Origin: Mesorhabditis belari
Taxonomy: Eukaryota > Nematoda > Chromadorea > Rhabditida > Rhabditidae
DNA: 64,000 nucleotides
Direction of reading: 5' to 3'
NCBI GenBank assembly: GCA_958450365.1
Contig: CAUEEP010000737.1
Coordinates: forward strand, 663,501-727,500
Shown piece by piece: positions 21,925 to 32,597 of this stretch; the first letter of the stretch is position 1, and the number at the start of each line of letters is the position of its first letter. Under the pieces are notes generated by a model. It was not told where the DNA came from, did no database searches, and saw nothing but the letters and a program-made list of their open reading frames with translations. The translations under genes and the position numbers were made by a program.

Positions 21925-22158
21925 GACTATTTTGCAAATGTTTTTATAGTAAAACATATCAAATATGAGTACTTTTCGGTCATAAATCCACACAGACTCA
22001 TCTCGGTTAAGAAAGGAGCTGACAAATTGTGAGGGTTGATTATGTTCAGTGAAATAGCTCGTCTGAAGTGATCAGTAGATCAGTCGAAGGGAAATCGATA
22101 ACCGAGAAGGTTCGCATTGAGATGCTCCACTGAGATGAGTCTTTGTGGATATTTAACT
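21925..22158. mobile_element. MITE family C, copy 1
   Basis: ATCCACACAGACTCATCTCG on the left pairs with CTGAGATGAGTCTTTGTGGA on the right; GTACTTTTC and GACAAGTAC form the outer ends. The flank TTTGCAAATGTTTTTATAGT is shared with copy 2. Confidence 0.8.
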
Positions 22159-22243
22159 GACAAGTACCCAAATATATTTAAAATTTGGCTTCGATTTTTT
22201 TCAGAATAAATTATCGAATTTATATGTACGATATTCTAAATTT

Positions 22244-22956
22244 ATATATGTTGTGTTCGATTTAGATTTCCGTCCGATTTAGATTCAATCTAAATCGGAC
22301 GTCTTATATAGATTGAACAATAATATAAACATGCTTAATATATGTTGTTAAGCGTTTTCTGTAGTTTTCTGCATTTTTCAAAGGTCTTTTATTGATTACA
22401 GTCTATATCGGACGTCCGATACAGATCGAACAATAATAAACGTGCTTAATATATGTTCTTAAGCGTTTTTTTGCAATTTTCTGCGCTTTTCAAAGAATTC
22501 AAGATGTCAGAATAGCATGTTCAAGATGCCACAAAGAATTCAAGATGTCACAATGTCACAACTCTGCAATTCAAGATGTCACAATAGCCTAAGCTGCAAA
22601 AATAAATAGAAATTTTTAACTCGTTCGTTGTTGTTGTTGGTTTTTTGTTGTTGTGTGTTGTAATTTCGCATCTATTCTGTTAACGCTAATAGATTGTTTC
22701 ATAGTTGGGTTTTCTTTTCAGAAAAAGACAGTAACAGACCTTTGAAAAATGCAGAAAACTACAGAAAACGCTTAAGAACATGTATTAAGCATGTTTATAT
22801 TATTGTTCAATCTATACAAGACGTATTATTGTTCAATCTATATAAGATTTAGATTGAATCTAAATCGGACGTCCGATATAGACTGTAATCTAAATCGGAC
22901 GTCCGCGATAAGTTCAATCTAAATCGGACGGAAATCTAAATCGGACACAACATATA
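22244..22956. mobile_element. long foldback element with CGGACGTCCGAT motifs
   Basis: The outer arms read TTCGATTTAGATTTCCGTCC on the left and its inverse, ending in ACACAACATATA, on the right. Inner arms (TGCTTAATATATGTT .. AAGCGTTTTCTGTAGTTTTC .. CATTTTTCAAAGGTC) also pair with the right half. Repeated self-complementary TCGGACGTCCGA cores occur. The loop is GTTGTTGTTGG-rich. No coding capacity. Confidence 0.8.
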
Positions 22957-23422
22957 TTTATAAATTAGTACTAGATAGAGCTATTTAAATTTTAAAAATT
23001 TCAAATTAGTCAGCTAGAATTATCCTCAATCATTAAAGCTAAATTTAACAAATTTGGTCGCTAGTACGGTCTTCTTTTCTATTGTTTTCAAAAAATTTTT
23101 GCTAAGATTCTGAAAATGCGTGTCTAGGGGTTATTTTTGACGCCGATCACGAAACCCATGTTTTTAGCCTAGGTTTCTGCACGGAAAACTAACGAAACGT
23201 GAAAACAGCCATTTTTTTGGCTCAGCCGCCCTTTACTAAAATAGCTGTAAAAACTTTTAGAAAAGAGATATCTCAAAACGGCTTTTACCAATCGATCCGT
23301 CTTGAATTCAGCTTTAGAATGAGCTATAAAACGTCAAAATTCGACAAATTTAAGGTACTCTCCCAAAAAATCGGAAAGGACTTTTCCATCAACCCAATAT
23401 AATGTACAATGTATTACATAGT

Positions 23423-23695
23423 ACTGAATAGGAACTATGATCTAAAGATCACAAAGGTCAAAGATCTAAAGAAAGATTGGGGTTAGTTAATCAAATTTAA
23501 GCCCATGAAGGTTCTAGAGTCTGTAAAAGAAGTTAGTGGTAGGTCAGAAGCTTTAGAATGAGACTGGCTTCTGACCTACCACTAACTTCTTTTACAGACT
23601 CTAGAACCTTCATGAGCTTAAATTTGATTAACTAACCCCAATCTTTCTTTAGATCTTTGATCTTTGTGATCTTTAGATCATAGTTCCTATTCAGT
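23423..23695. repeat. near-perfect long hairpin, arms about 128 bp
   Basis: ACTGAATAGGAACTATGATC at the left end is matched base for base by the inverse at the right end (GATCATAGTTCCTATTCAGT). Pairing runs through to GTAGGTCAGAAGC/GCTTCTGACCTAC around a 16-base loop (TTTAGAATGAGACTG). I count only one or two mismatches, near TAAGCCCATGAAGG/CCTTCATGAGCTTA. No gene is seen within it. Confidence 0.9.
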
Positions 23696-24189
23696 CAGAG
23701 TCAGAAGCCAGAGCCAGAGCCAGAAGCCAGATCCAGACCAGGTCTAAACCAGTTGGAAAGAAATGACAATCTTGTTGGGTACTGGATCAAATCAAACAGT
23801 TTTGTAAATCAATGTGAAGCTAGTGCTAATGCTAATGCAAAGTATCAAACAAATCAAAAAAAAATTGTTTTAAGACTAAAATAGAGATGTTATCTGTTGA
23901 AATTGACAAATGTGAACTAAATTTTCCGGTAAATTTGCAAAGTTTTCAATTGGAAACGGAAATTTTCTGCACGATTTCTCAATTTCTCTTTCTCTTTTGG
24001 TGGAAATGAATGAACAGAAATTGAGAAAACTTTAATTGCAATTGAAAATATTGCAATTGAAAGAGTTCAAATAAATTTTCCGATAAATTTGCAGAGTTTA
24101 GTATTATTATTAAGATAAAATGATCAAAAAAGCTTAAATAATCTAAATTTTAAAAGCTATAATCTTTAAGCTATAATCTATTTGAAAAG

Positions 24190-24282
24190 CTATAGTCGAA
24201 ATCAAAGAAAATCACGTAAAAATCAAAGAAAATCAAGAAAATCAAAGAAAATCAAAGAAAATCAAAGAAAATGAAAGAAAAT
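24190..24282. repeat. minisatellite, unit AAATCAAAGAA
   Basis: About eight 10-11-bp units of GAAAATCAAA. Confidence 0.8.
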
Positions 24283-25082
24283 CAAGCGCCAATCCCTAAG
24301 GGAAAAGGTGTTTATTTAAAAAATAAACAAAAAAATAAAGTATAGAATTGTTTTTATAAAAAAAAAAAAGTGAGAAAATGATCGTGAAAGAGGGTCAGAA
24401 AATGTGGAGAATTAACAGAAAAAAGTCTCTTTTCTCGTTTTGTGGTGTAACAAACATGATCCTATTTATCTTTTGTCTGTTTATCGCTCCATTTTCTTCT
24501 CTCAGCTTAGATTTAAACACAAAAAAGAAGACTAACATAGCTACAATGCGAAAGTTGGCTAAGTTCAGTTGGCTAACATTAGGCTGAGTTTTTTTATAGC
24601 AAATTTAGCAAACACTGAGATGAGAAATTCGATTTTGCAAAATTTTGCAGAACTCTAATATAAGTTTATGATGTTTTCACAAGTTTTTGGTGTTAAAATC
24701 AATCAAACACGTTCAATTATTGATAAACGGATCACTTTCATAGTTTTTACTTGTATATTTGGATCAACTATAGTATCGGAGAGCATTTCAATATCAGGAG
24801 GGGCAATTTTTTCAGGCACAATTTATGTTTTAGTATTTTAGTAAAGTTTTATGTTGATAACTTTTGATAAAAAGAATATTTTCTGAAAGCTGACGTTCTA
24901 AACTATCTAAATCTTATTAAAACTTTACAATCTGACAAGCGAAAGCTGCCTAAAAATGAGCTGCAAGTTGGCAAAAAAAAAAAAAGAACAAAAACTAGTT
25001 CATTTAACTATAAGGATTCAGTTTTAAAAATACAAAACTATTGCAATATTGTCTGATTGATTGAAAAAAAAACTCACCGTTT

Positions 25083-25176
25083 GTAGAGCATTTATCCCGG
25101 AGACTCCAAATGGGATATTGGGATGTCGTTGAAGTTGTAGATGGATGGATGGGTAAACGGAGAGATTCGATGCTAT
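25083..25176 (-). CDS. possible isolated exon, function unknown
   Basis: On the minus strand an acceptor (TTATAG) precedes an open segment reading HRISPFTHPSTTSTTSQYPI then WSLRDKCSTN, ended by a strong donor (ACG then GTGAGT). No partner exon was convincingly joined, and no family is recognised. It may belong to a minus-strand gene broken up by repeats. Confidence 0.25.
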
Positions 25177-25514
25177 AATTACTCCCTCCTTTCCCGTCTT
25201 TCCTCTCTTTTCACCACTTCTGAATTCGAAATTGTATGTCTAAAAATATTGTGATTCTGCCATAGAAACCGCGTGTGAAAAGTAAAATATAATAAAATAG
25301 TGAAATATGTGAAAAGTTGAGATAAACAAAAGTAAAATACTATAAGTTAATTAAGATAAATAAAAGTAAAATATTATAGGATAATTACTTAGATATTGTA
25401 GTATAAATCAACAAAAACATTAAACAATTTGAGAGGCATCAAAGTATTCTAAAAGAAAAAGAATAAAGCTAACAATAAGACATTTTCGAAGATAACAATA
25501 AGACATATTTTGCA

Positions 25515-25775
25515 AATGTTTTTATAGTAGAACATATCAAATATGGGTACTTGTTGACTTTTTGGTACTTGTCGGCTATACATCCACACAGACTCATCTC
25601 GGTTAAGAAAGAAGCTGACAATTTGTGAGGGTTGATTATATTCAGTGAAATAGCTCGTCTGAAGTGATCAGTAGATCAGTCGAAGGGAAATCGATAACCG
25701 AGAAGGCTGGAGATATTCGCATGGAGATGTTTAACTGAGATGAGTCTCTGTGGATGTATAAACGATAAGTACCTT
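25515..25775. mobile_element. MITE family C, copy 2
   Basis: Same arms as copy 1 (CACACAGACTCATCTCGGTT and CTGAGATGAGTCTCTGTGGA) and the same body (GTGAGGGTTGATTATRTTCA, then GATCAGTAGATCAGTCGAAG). Confidence 0.82.
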
Positions 25776-26315
25776 TTTTTGAACTTAAATAGCAAAACTG
25801 TTAAACGTAAATAGTAAATTTTTAATAAATATCCGTTCATTTGAACTTGGGAAATGGGAAAAGAAAAGAAAATAGACTAGGATTGGTTTATTTTGAAAAA
25901 CACTTGGCCAGATGGCTAGAAAAATTCGATTTAGATTGGATAATTGAGAAATTTTCTTAGTAATATTGTAAAAATCATTTAGCTCACCCAATTTTATTTT
26001 ATGCTATTTGGATGTTACTATTAAAAACTTTGAAAAAAAAAGGGTTTGTTGTAAAAGTAATGCGGTTTCCTTGATTGCAGATTAGTGATCGTGATACTTT
26101 GCTTTAAATTATGGCAAAGTCATTGGCTAAAGAAAATCTAGAGCTAACATTAAATTCAGCGATTCACTTAGAAAATCACAAGAGATTTAAATCTAAAGTT
26201 TCTTTCTAAATGGTTGGATAATCTTTAAATTATGACATTAGATTCATTTTTAAAGAAACAGTTTGATTAAAATTGAGCACATAGAATTTAAGATTTAAAC
26301 AAACGAATTGGTAAA

Positions 26316-26580
26316 ACCGTAAATACTATAATAGTACCCCCATTCCTATAACGGTGCGGAGTGTTGCGTAGTTTAGCTTTGAACGAGTTTTTCTCGACAC
26401 TGGTTTATGCTACAATGCTCGTTTAAATATCAAAAAATAGCCCTGAATTTCAGCTATTTTTTGATACCAAAGACGCATTTTTTGAAAGTACGGGCGCTTT
26501 GCAAAAAATTAAATACTAAAAAACTTTTGCGACTACGCGACTGTACGAGGGGGGTGAGGTACTATTACAGTATTTACGGT
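26316..26580. mobile_element. MITE family A, copy 2
   Basis: CCGTAAATACTATAATAGTA and TACTATTACAGTATTTACGG ends. The body is nearly identical to copy 1 (GTTTAAATATCAAAAAATAG). Confidence 0.88.
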
Positions 26581-26689
26581 AAACAATTTGAGTTTAAGTC
26601 TAGAGCTAAAATAGTAATCCATTCAAGAATGGGATATCAAAATAACAAGAATAGTAGAGTTTTTGTGGGTAAAAAGATGTAGATAGAAG

Positions 26690-26835
26690 ATAAAAAGAAA
26701 AGAAGAGAAGAGAAGAGAAGAGAAGAGAGGAGAAGAGGCAAAAGGAAGCTGTGAAAAAGTTTGCTGAAGAAAAAAAAGTGAAAAAAGAGAGGATTGGGGA
26801 CGAGCAGAAGAAGAAGAAGAAGTGGAGAAGAGGCC
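26690..26835. repeat. AGAAGAG purine-rich simple repeat
   Basis: (AGAAG)n/GAAGAAGAAG sequence. Flanking 26,840-26,930 is a GC-richer patch (GAGACAGGGCCCTAATCACA) with no exon I can support. Confidence 0.7.
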
Positions 26836-27889
26836 GGGAATGGGATGGGAGACAGGGCCCTAATCACACCCATTCGTGTCTCTGCAGCCCCTTTTGGCCA
26901 GAAAAACCCTGCCCAGATATGTACAAGAGTGGAAAATGGAAAAGACAAATGAATCTCTTCCAAAATTCATTCTAAATTCACTTCCACATTTTTCTTGGCA
27001 CTTTTGCGTTTTGTTGAAACAACTGCTGACAATTTGAGCGTAATTTTTGGAATTTGAAATAGAAAAGAAGATTTGAGGAATAGGAATTAGGGAGAGCTGA
27101 GTGAGTCAGTTATTATAAAAAGTTTTATTTCTAAATATAAGAACTTTGAGGACTCGTTGACTTTTGATAAATTTAGCTCATTGATGTCAAAGTGTCATTG
27201 ATGTCATTGATGTCATTGATGCCATTTAATGTCATTGATATCATTTAAAATGTTTCAGTTTTTTTAATCTATAAGTTGAAGGAAACAAATTTTTCTACTC
27301 AAAAAGGTTATTGAAAAAGAAAAATCGCTGGTCACTTTGGACTCTCGAAAGTTTTATTATTCGATTGTTCAGTGCAGGTGAATGGTAAGTCAGATGTTAA
27401 GATGTCAGATGTTAAGTCAAATATTATTCATTAGAAATTTTTTAACTAACAACAACAAGCAGAAAATTTCAATTTACTGATGAGGAGAAATTCGAGAAAA
27501 GATTTCCGGTGTCTGAGGCAAAAAACCAAAAAAGAAAAAAACGAGTGACTAATCGAGGTAGCTCGGATTACGAGTTCCCATAGATGATGCGAGTTTTAAG
27601 GAAACAAGATTACAAGTTCACCAAAGGAAAATCTAGAAATTTAGAAGGTTATATATAATATCATTTCTAGAAAGGAATTCAATGTTCAAAGTATGCGGTG
27701 AAAGATGAAAGATGACTGGGATTAGTGAAGGGGAAAGGGGTGACTTTGAATGGGGAGAATTTGAATCCGATTTAAAAGCTTGCCGCATTTATTCCTCAAA
27801 TGGAAAACGACAAAGCTGTTTTCTAAAGAATGTGTTTCTATTTTCGATCTCAAAGAACGAGCCTTAGACTCTCGAAGAGTTCAGCTAGT

Positions 27890-28080
27890 GCATCTAGTGC
27901 AGTACATCATCTAGTGCAGTACATCATCTAGTGCAGTACATCATCTAGTGCACTGAATTCTCCATTTTCTCATAGATGAGTGAATTAACTGAGTGAAAGT
28001 GAGTTCACTCTCGAAAATGAGTGAATCAAGTGCACCAGAAAGGGTGTTTTTCCATTTTCGAGCACGAAGTATAATAGATA
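27890..28080. repeat. dispersed GTGCACTAGAAAGGGTGTG motif family (representative copy)
   Basis: CATCTAGTGCAGTA is repeated four times, then TAGTGCACTGAATTCTCCAT, and an inverse AAGTGCACCAGAAAGGGTGT at 28,030. Similar inverted or solo copies occur near 6,850-6,935, 7,215-7,280, 9,440-9,575, 9,890-9,935, 11,915, 59,320-59,520 and 62,138. This suggests a small inverted-repeat element family. Confidence 0.6.
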
Positions 28081-28189
28081 GATCTAAAATCGATAACTTG
28101 AAAGATTTTGTGTTAAATATATCAAGATTTTCCATTTCTGGGTCTCCGTATGGCTCTCTTAAGAGAAGCAATATCGTTTCCCTCACCCA

Positions 28190-28252
28190 AACCACTTGAG
28201 GGATTCCTTTTTCATTCCTAAGGGTGTAATTACACCATCGCACGACACCCTG
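28190..28252 (-). CDS. possible isolated 63-bp exon
   Basis: On the minus strand, TTTTTCAG precedes 21 codons reading GVVRWCNYTLRNEKGIPQVV plus W, and GTGAGGG follows, a good exon shape. I could not connect neighbouring exons or identify a family. The WCNxxLRxxG pattern is faintly reminiscent of calponin-homology domains, but that is speculation. Confidence 0.3.
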
Positions 28253-28449
28253 AAAAATGGGAAAAGGAGAAAAATGCGGCTCTTGATTGGGGTAATTTTT
28301 GATAATGATCTGGGTAATTTTCATGATTGGAGATGCGAGTGCTTTTTAGCTTTCAGTACAAAGAATTGGTTTTAAAGCTTGAATTTTCAGAATGAGATGA
28401 AGAGAAAAAGGAAGAGATACTAGATTTAGAAGAGATACTTTTTTTTTTG

Positions 28450-28815
28450 ATCTGTCTTCGCATTCAGGTGTTCCTATTTGCGCAGATCACAACCTGCTTT
28501 CACATTTCTCTATCCCTTGCTATTGTTATCCAGTGTTTCCTATCTTGATTGTTCCTGGCTCGAAGTCTTCGACTTGCTTGTGCTGGTGGTGGTTGCACTC
28601 TAGCCATCCTTTCTCTGACCGTCTCTGCCACTCTTGTGCTCCACCTCGTTGCTGGTCTTCCGATGGGCCTCTTCTGGTCTTGTGGTAGCCACTCTGTGAT
28701 CCGTATCATCCATCTGTCGTCTGTTCTTCTGGCTACGTGGCCAGACCATCTGAGTCTTTTTCTCTCAATCACTTCCACTGGATCTCTGAGTCCGGAGAGC
28801 TGACGCATATCCGTA
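28450..28815 (-). pseudogene. RTE-like non-LTR retrotransposon, C-terminal fragment
   Basis: The minus strand encodes IERKRLRWSGHVARRTDDRW, then ITEWLPQDQKRPIGRPATRW and NNQDRKHWITIARDREMW. This is the characteristic C-terminal tail of RTE/BovB-type polymerases (RRLRWxGHVxR..RxxGRPxxRW..W...ADR..W). Endonuclease and polymerase domains are missing, a typical 5'-truncated insertion. Confidence 0.85.
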
Positions 28816-29584
28816 AGAAGAGATACTAGATCACTTGATATCACATTTCCCACAAATTTGAATGTAAGGAATGTGAGGAATGTAAGGAAGATTGAAAATT
28901 TGTAAGGAATTTGTAGGAATTCTGTTCGTGCAGAAATTTGTAGATGTAGCACAGAATAGTACCGGTTACTTCAAACAAGTGTCAATCGTCAGAGGTACTA
29001 ATAGATTGGTAGAGGTTAAAAATAAAATACTGAGCCATTAAAGATACTGTAAGATCCTAGTATTTTGTTTCACTTTATTATGCCGATCAAAAGCTATTCA
29101 TTAGACAAGCTTTACTTGAAATAAAATTTATTTAAACAGAAAATTACAGTAAAACCTACGTATTCTTGTAAAGAATAGTTCTAAGCAAAAAAAACTGTGT
29201 GAAATTCTTTAGTAACTTTTAAGCTAAACGCCGATTGAACAAAACAAGGAAAAGGCACTGGTGGACTCAAAAAAAAGAGGAAAACGGAAGCTTTATGAGA
29301 TCGGCGGGTTGGCCTTTTCCCCATTTCTTTTTCCTTCTATTCTAATGAGATTTCCACGGGAACTATTATGGAAATCCTCTGTGGGTGAAGGGGAGAACAA
29401 AACGGCCAAGGAAAACAAAGCTTATACGATTTTTTTACGAGACTGAATTTGCAATACCAAGTGTAGATGGTGTTTTTTTTTGAATCTGGACTGAAAAACA
29501 AAACCCTAAAGTTGAGCAGCTTTGCATAAATTTTTGATAATCTTTGTTTAGTGAGTTTTCGCCATTAAATGCATTTAAAATTTC

Positions 29585-29891
29585 GGGGGTGGGACAAATG
29601 CGACCTTTTTTTTGCGCACCTGGACATTTGCGCACCTTTTTTTTGCTGGAAAAGGCCTTAGGAAAGGTCGTAGAGCTTCAAAAATGTTTTTCTAGAAGGG
29701 AATCGTATGCGTAGATTCTGAATTTCGACAAATCAGACCTCGTTAACACGTCAAATTTGGGCTAAAAGGCAAAAACTACGCAACTTCATGCTTTTCCGCA
29801 GTTCGAAGCTCTACGGCCTTGCCTGGCCTTTTCCAGCAAAAAAAAGCAAATGTCCAGGTGCGCAAAAAAAGGTAGCATTTGTCCCACCCCC
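29585..29891. mobile_element. hAT-type foldback MITE, copy 1
   Basis: Begins GGGGGTGGGACAAATGCGAC and ends with the inverse (..ATTTGTCCCACCCCC). It is flanked by perfect 8-bp duplications AAAATTTC (29577-29584 and 29892-29899). The arms contain GCGCACCTGGACATTTGC and run inward as a long palindrome, shortened here compared with copies 2 and 3. Confidence 0.9.
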
Positions 29892-30014
29892 AAAATTTCT
29901 CCATTAATTTGCAGTTTCAGATCAATCAATTTCAGACAAAATTTTAAATTAGCATTTAATTTTTTCAATTGGCGAGAAAATGTCGGATTTTCTTTCATTC
30001 TTTCAAATCTCGTC

Positions 30015-31366
30015 ATGGGAGTCGTCTGCTCGTCGCAAAAGGAAAAGCTCGACGATGAACAGATTGAAGGTAAATTTTGTGAATTTTGTGAAACTAACAG
30101 GGAAATTCCCGTGTAAGATGTTCAACTCTCTGTTTCTGAAAGTGTTCTAAACGCTTTAGAAAGCTTTAATGCTGAGCTTTTATTGAATTTTGTATCATTA
30201 TTGTTGCAATTGTTGAAATTTTCATCAAAAGTTATTTGAAATCTTATTGAAATCTTGAAAGCAAGCACGTTCAAAGGGTTTTAAGATGCGAGAAGCATTT
30301 GTTTCGTATAAAATTTAAAACTTTTACGTGTTGTGACTAATTTTTCCATTTAGAACTTGCTTCCACCCTCAAACAACCGTTGACATCAGGTGCGTTTCAA
30401 ATTTTACATGTTTTTGATCAGTAAAATGTTTTGTTTTTAGTGTTTTTAGTGTTTGAATTGTTTGAGAGGGGCCACTTTTATCTTGGCTTAGTTGAATCTA
30501 ATGTTTTGAGTGGTTGTATTGATTACTTTTATCTATTCTAAGGTAATCAAATATTGCTTGATAGATTGGTGATTATTTTAGCAAGTTTTTTGGCAATTCT
30601 AGCTTAATTTCATGTACTTTAACCATCAAACGCTACCTCAAAGCTGCTTACACTTGAAAATCAAACAAAAGCGGCAATATGAAACTTGAAACATGTTGTA
30701 AATGCTCTAAAAGTATAACCATATTTGATTATCCTAGGATAGATAGATATAAAGGTATCAATACAACCACTCAAAACATTAGATCCAACTAAGCCAGTAT
30801 AAAACTGACCCCTCCCAACCACCAAAGTATGCTTGTTTAAATGCTTCAGTTTAAAAGAAAATCTGTGTTGCAGTGGGAATTAAGTACATTATTGTCATTT
30901 AGATAGAGATCTCAATTCGAAAAGTTTCGAGAGTTCCTACGAACAGGCGTCAATGTTTAACCGTGAGTTTTTTTTGTTTATTTAAGCATCAGCTGTTCTA
31001 GAATTATTTGATTTCATTGTTTTTAGAAAAACGAAAAGTCTTTTCGTTCCGCGTGATTGCCGGCGCCACTCATTGCAAACATCTTATGGTTGGTTCTTAA
31101 AATTCTAAAGGCATTACATTACTTTAAGTTCAGCTAAGTGTAAAATGACGATAGTAGCTGAACTTAAGGTTGCTTCTTGATCCAAATTTCTTTTTTAGAA
31201 AGAACTCCAACGTACCACTCACGAGAAACAAATGCTGAGCGAACGGTTGACGGAATTGCACAAAAATCATAAGGTTTATTTTTAATTTTGTCAAGAATCT
31301 AAAATTTTTAAGTTAATTCACCGAATTTTTTTATTTTAGGAGCTCTTCAAATGCAACACACGCTGA
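30015..31366 (+). CDS. small, probably N-myristoylated coiled-coil protein (about 105 aa), family unrecognised
   Basis: Exons 30015-30069, 30354-30389, 30903-30962, 31027-31088, 31199-31273 and 31340-31366 join in phase with canonical GT..AG sites. The N-terminus MGVVCSSQ has Gly at 2 and small/hydroxyl residues after it, the pattern for N-myristoylation, with a Cys that could be palmitoylated. That suggests inner-membrane-leaflet attachment. The middle is basic (QKRKVFSFRVIAGATHCKHL). The C-terminal third is a predicted amphipathic helix (KELQRTTHEKQMLSERLTEL) ending ELFKCNTR and a stop. I recognise no family. It is followed 441 bases downstream by psf-1 on the same strand, so the two could be co-transcribed. 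A perfect 30-bp palindrome lies 10 bases after the stop. Confidence 0.65.
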
Positions 31367-31376
31367 TGGCATCAGG

Positions 31377-31406
31377 CCGTGTTGCATCAGGCCTGATGCA
31401 ACACGG
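31377..31406. repeat. perfect 30-bp palindrome just after the stop codon
   Basis: The half-site CCGTGTTGCATCAGG is followed immediately by its exact inverse CCTGATGCAACACGG, with no spacer. A partial direct copy of the half-site (GATGGCATCAGGCC) precedes it. It could be a 3' UTR hairpin or a cruciform. Confidence 0.9.
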
Positions 31407-31806
31407 CAAAATGGAAAGAGATTTCAACCGAAACACAAAGAATATTAAAGTTTTATCGCTTTGTTTTGTATTTACGGGTATGTTTTGTGAATAGCTTTTG
31501 ATTGAAATAATAAAATGTTTTGCTTAAAGATATTTCTGGGAATTCTTGTTTTATTGCAATTATTTACTTCCAAACAAGGGTTTTGAGGATTTTATGTGGA
31601 TGAAGTTGGGCTACACAACTTTACATTGCACGCTGAGAATGGAAAGAGGGAATGAAGGGTTTTTGAAGAATAACAAGGATGTAAAACAGGGTCAAAAACA
31701 GTTTAGAAACCTTTCACGACGTGTTTTCTTTGACTTTACCTTCTGACATGTTCTACTTCCACAAATTAATTTATTTGTTTCATTTCAGGATCGCTTCCGC
31801 ATCAAG

Positions 31807-32415
31807 ATGGCCACCGATTCGGCTCTCATCGAGATGGCGTTGACGCTGGTGCGTGATTTGAAGCGAAATGATGACATCATCCCACCATACCAAGGAGATC
31901 GCGTGAAAGATTGCATCAACGGGATCAACTCCCTCTACACAATCACCTTCAATCAAGTGCAACAAATTCGCGCAGGCACGTCGAATCCCGAAAACTCGCA
32001 ACGAATCACCACGGAAAGCGCCGCTCGATCGAAAGCCATTCAATTCGTTTACCGTTGCTTGATCGCCTACCAAAACGAACGCTTGAAGAGGATCAAAGGG
32101 TTGCGGTGGCAATTCGGCGGCGTTATTCCGCCCGTCATCAAAGCAAATCTAAACGACACGGAGCTCGGGTTCTTCAACGAGTACTGCACAACGTTAGCCG
32201 ATTTCCAGTCGAGTTTCGGTAACTCGGGAGTGAATTTATTGGCGTGCACAAAGCCGCCAAAAGAGTTGTACATGCAGGTGCGAGTGTTGAGCGATTACGG
32301 GGAATTCGAGACTTCTGATGGGAATGTGGTCACATTGACGAGCTCGTCTCTTCACAATATGCTAGCCCACGACTGCGAGATGTTAATCAGAAAAGGTGTG
32401 CTCGAGCCGATGTAA
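31807..32415 (+). CDS. psf-1: GINS complex subunit PSF1
   Basis: PSF1 is one of four GINS subunits that bind MCM2-7 and CDC45 to form the replicative CMG helicase in the nucleus. A single exon encodes 202 residues, close to the family size of about 196. The helical A-domain holds SKAIQFVYRCLIAYQNERLK then RIKGLRWQFGGVIPP, matching the family YLxxRLxRIRxLRWEYGxxLP block. The C-terminal B-domain reads PPKELYMQVRVLSDYGEFET and ends CEMLIRKGVLEPM, like human CEQLIRQGVLEHI. Family assignment rests on these remembered motifs. A consensus acceptor (TTCATTTCAG) sits 17 bases before the ATG, probably for spliced-leader addition or a 5' UTR intron. Codon use is GC-richer than the surroundings, as expected for a conserved gene. 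No introns is unusual here. Confidence 0.95.
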   Translation: MATDSALIEMALTLVRDLKRNDDIIPPYQGDRVKDCINGINSLYTITFNQVQQIRAGTSNPENSQRITTESAARSKAIQFVYRCLIAYQNERLKRIKGLRWQFGGVIPPVIKANLNDTELGFFNEYCTTLADFQSSFGNSGVNLLACTKPPKELYMQVRVLSDYGEFETSDGNVVTLTSSSLHNMLAHDCEMLIRKGVLEPM

Positions 32416-32597
32416 ATGATCAATTTTGAAAGTTTAGGAACCATTTGTGAGTTGCGTTCTTTACTGAATCTTATAAGTCATCCGGTATTTTTTCCAAATT
32501 CATCTAACTAATTCCAGTGAAAGATTCTATTGTTGTGTCGAGTTTTGAAATTTTTTAGGTTTATTTTTTCTTTTTCGAGTGTTTGATATAAATTTTT

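Noticed and set aside
24378..24587. 69-codon frame with a hydrophobic stretch
   Set aside because: No conserved motif, no splice partners, surrounded by simple repeats.
26637..26975. Opposed frames of about 74-108 codons
   Set aside because: Largely driven by AGAAGAG repeats; no family, no exon borders.
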